A stretch of DNA of 8,636 nucleotides, taken from contig JACFNM010000177.1 in assembly GCA_019454915.1 (NCBI GenBank), positions 1 through 8,636 of the forward strand. The letters run 5' to 3'. A program made the position numbers and the translations under genes. Below the pieces are notes generated by a model. It had not been told where the DNA came from, did not search any database, and saw nothing but the letters and a program-made list of their open reading frames with translations. Below, one piece after another: positions 7,141 to 8,636 of the stretch; position 1 is the first letter of the stretch; each line of letters opens with the position of its first letter. The stretch is from Chitinophagaceae bacterium. GTDB taxonomy: Bacteria > Bacteroidota > Bacteroidia > Chitinophagales > Chitinophagaceae.

Positions 7141-7176
7141 CAGTTTATTCGTTTTATGTGCATAACACACCATGCA

Positions 7177-8636
7177 TTAATAATTCGGATTCTGGTTCAG
7201 GTTGCTGTTAATCAATATATCCTTTGCAGGGATGGGCCAGAGATACTGCCTGTTTTTATCAAACGAACGTTGAGTGATCTTCTTGATCAACCCTTTATTG
7301 AACATGATAGAAAAATCAGCAATTCCATTTTCATCAATAGGGGGCGTTTCGGGGAAAAACCACAAGCCCTTATTTACGATCTTTTCCCGTAATTCCGCAG
7401 GATCCAACATGCCGTAGTTGGGCAAATTGAGCACCTTTTCTGCCAGTCTCCATCTGATAATATCCGTATATCTCCGTCCCTCAAAAGCAAATTCCATGCG
7501 GCGTTCTGTCCGTAATATGGTACGAAGTCCTGCCTGATCGGCTGTAGTAACTGCAGGGTATTTATCAGTTTCAGCTGCCGGCACCCCATATGCCCGGGCA
7601 CGAACCAGATTGATCGCATCTAACACCGACTGATCAATGTCATTCAGTTCTATTTTAGCTTCAGCGTACATTAATAGTACATCTGCATATCTTAATATTA
7701 TTTTCGCCGGATCAACTCTATATCCATTTTTCAGCCACGTATCATCTACTCCTTTGTTCCAAAGCAAGCCATTGAAGGATGCAAACTGAGCGTTCGATCT
7801 CGTATCATTATACGTTTGCTTTTTGCCTGTATTAAAGTTCATTACCTGGAGAGAATCGGGGTGCGGTTGGTACATAAACCCTAAATGAGGGGTTTCAAAT
7901 TCGACGATTGTTGCGGTACACCGGGGATCCCTGTTACTAAAAGGCTTATGAGGATCATATAAGGGAGACTCATCTATCGGTAATCCGTCTGAACAAAGAA
8001 ATGCGCTGAACAACTCCCACGTAGGACTCCAGGCTCCCCAACCTCCTAAGTTTCTGGGGATAACATCCTGTATACTCAAAGTAAGATTAAACTCAACAGA
8101 ACGTGGCAGAGTAAAGACAAATTCGTCAGACTGTTTTGTGCTCGTCAAAAATAATGAAGAAAAATCGGAATGCAGCTTATATGTACTCAATTCCATACAA
8201 GCCATCGCGGCCGTCTTAGCCTGGGCAAAATCACCTGCACATAGTGCTGTCCGGGCTTTCATTCCATAAGCCGCACCTTTGGTGGCTCTTTGTAAGCCGG
8301 AAGCTCCGTAATCTGTGGGCAGGCGCTCCGCTGCAAAATCAAAATCCTGATAAATTGCCTGAAGTACGGTTGCCTGGCTCGTCCTACCCATTTCAAAAGC
8401 CTCATCTAATTCTAAAGGTTCGGTATAGTAAACAACATCACCAAAGTAAAAGATAAGCTTGGAATATTGGCACGCTCTCAAAAAGCGTACTTCGGCTTCA
8501 TACCTTGTAAGCGTTTGTTCGGGGATTTTGCCTGCAGACCGGCTTAAATTATTCAAAATAGTATTACACCTGGTTATCGCTTTATATGAATTCAGCCAAT
8601 AGGTGTTATTTGCAACGCTCCATTCACTGGTTATAG
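7177..8636 (-). CDS. RagB/SusD-family nutrient-binding outer-membrane lipoprotein, N-terminus outside window
   Basis: SusD-like proteins sit on the cell surface as lids over SusC TonB-dependent transporters and capture glycans or peptides for import. About 485 residues are visible and the frame is open to the window edge. The right-edge translation reads ITSEWSVANNTYW, then YKAITRCNTILNNL, so the TTG at 8554-8556 is an internal leucine and not a start. Family hallmarks: EVRFLRACQYSKLIFYFGDV shortly after the edge, RYADVLLMYAEA (7657-7692), INLVRARA, ERRMEFAFEGRRYTDIIRW, and a C-terminal YLWPIPAKDI...NQNPNY. Full-length members are usually about 500-650 residues, so roughly the first 50-120 residues, with the signal peptide and lipidated Cys, are missing. 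A SusC gene is expected just upstream beyond 8636. The substrate cannot be told from sequence. The three downstream repeat proteins follow at short distance and are probably co-transcribed. Confidence 0.95.
   Translation of the reverse strand, partial: ITSEWSVANNTYWLNSYKAITRCNTILNNLSRSAGKIPEQTLTRYEAEVRFLRACQYSKLIFYFGDVVYYTEPLELDEAFEMGRTSQATVLQAIYQDFDFAAERLPTDYGASGLQRATKGAAYGMKARTALCAGDFAQAKTAAMACMELSTYKLHSDFSSLFLTSTKQSDEFVFTLPRSVEFNLTLSIQDVIPRNLGGWGAWSPTWELFSAFLCSDGLPIDESPLYDPHKPFSNRDPRCTATIVEFETPHLGFMYQPHPDSLQVMNFNTGKKQTYNDTRSNAQFASFNGLLWNKGVDDTWLKNGYRVDPAKIILRYADVLLMYAEAKIELNDIDQSVLDAINLVRARAYGVPAAETDKYPAVTTADQAGLRTILRTERRMEFAFEGRRYTDIIRWRLAEKVLNLPNYGMLDPAELREKIVNKGLWFFPETPPIDENGIADFSIMFNKGLIKKITQRSFDKNRQYLWPIPAKDILINSNLNQNPNY

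Noticed and set aside
7141..7173. Upstream ATG at 7171-7173 for the 482-aa protein
   Set aside because: It would put 11 polar residues before a well-formed signal peptide that starts with MKR at 7140. The shorter start is the better choice.
8554..8556. TTG as the start codon of the SusD-like gene
   Set aside because: The frame stays open to the window edge and the upstream codons encode typical SusD sequence (YKAITRCNTILNNL), so this is an internal Leu codon.

Overview
This window looks like chromosomal DNA of a Bacteroidota bacterium, probably a Sphingobacteriales or Cytophagales relative. The evidence is a RagB/SusD-family outer-membrane protein, secreted proteins and lipoproteins following it at short intervals on the same strand, almost no Shine-Dalgarno sequences, and a TAnnTTTG-type promoter element. 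The genus cannot be fixed from the sequence. All five convincing genes lie on the minus strand, so transcription runs from high to low coordinates.

Layout in the direction of transcription: a SusD-like protein enters from the right edge (8636-7177, N-terminus missing). It is followed after 36 bp by a 482-residue secreted protein (7140-5692), after 44 bp by an 837-residue lipoprotein (5647-3134), and after 72 bp by its 829-residue paralogue (3061-572). These four genes look like one operon, the distal part of a polysaccharide utilisation locus (PUL) whose SusC transporter should lie beyond the right edge. A 64-bp gap with a candidate promoter then leads into a small toxin-antitoxin pair (507-268 and 265-38), which is unrelated to the PUL. 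Its toxin appears to be cut short.

The main interest is the trio of secreted proteins. All three share one repeated unit: a beta-rich, probably beta-propeller region of about 350 residues, then a beta-sandwich-like module of about 90-100 residues with a [GE][AEQ]PSDP motif, an E[VI]D strand and a WIR/WVR strand. The 482-residue protein has one unit. The two long proteins have one complete unit plus a second, N-terminally shortened unit. I do not recognise a characterised enzyme or binding family for this unit, and no known glycoside hydrolase, lyase or esterase is visible here. The trio is therefore a candidate uncharacterised glycan-binding or glycan-active family attached to a SusCD system.

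The likely model is that SusCD imports an oligosaccharide while the three products, anchored to or exported across the membrane, bind or process the glycan. The substrate cannot be deduced. I see no RNA genes, CRISPR arrays, insertion sequences or convincing terminators, and no gene-free stretch longer than 300 bases.
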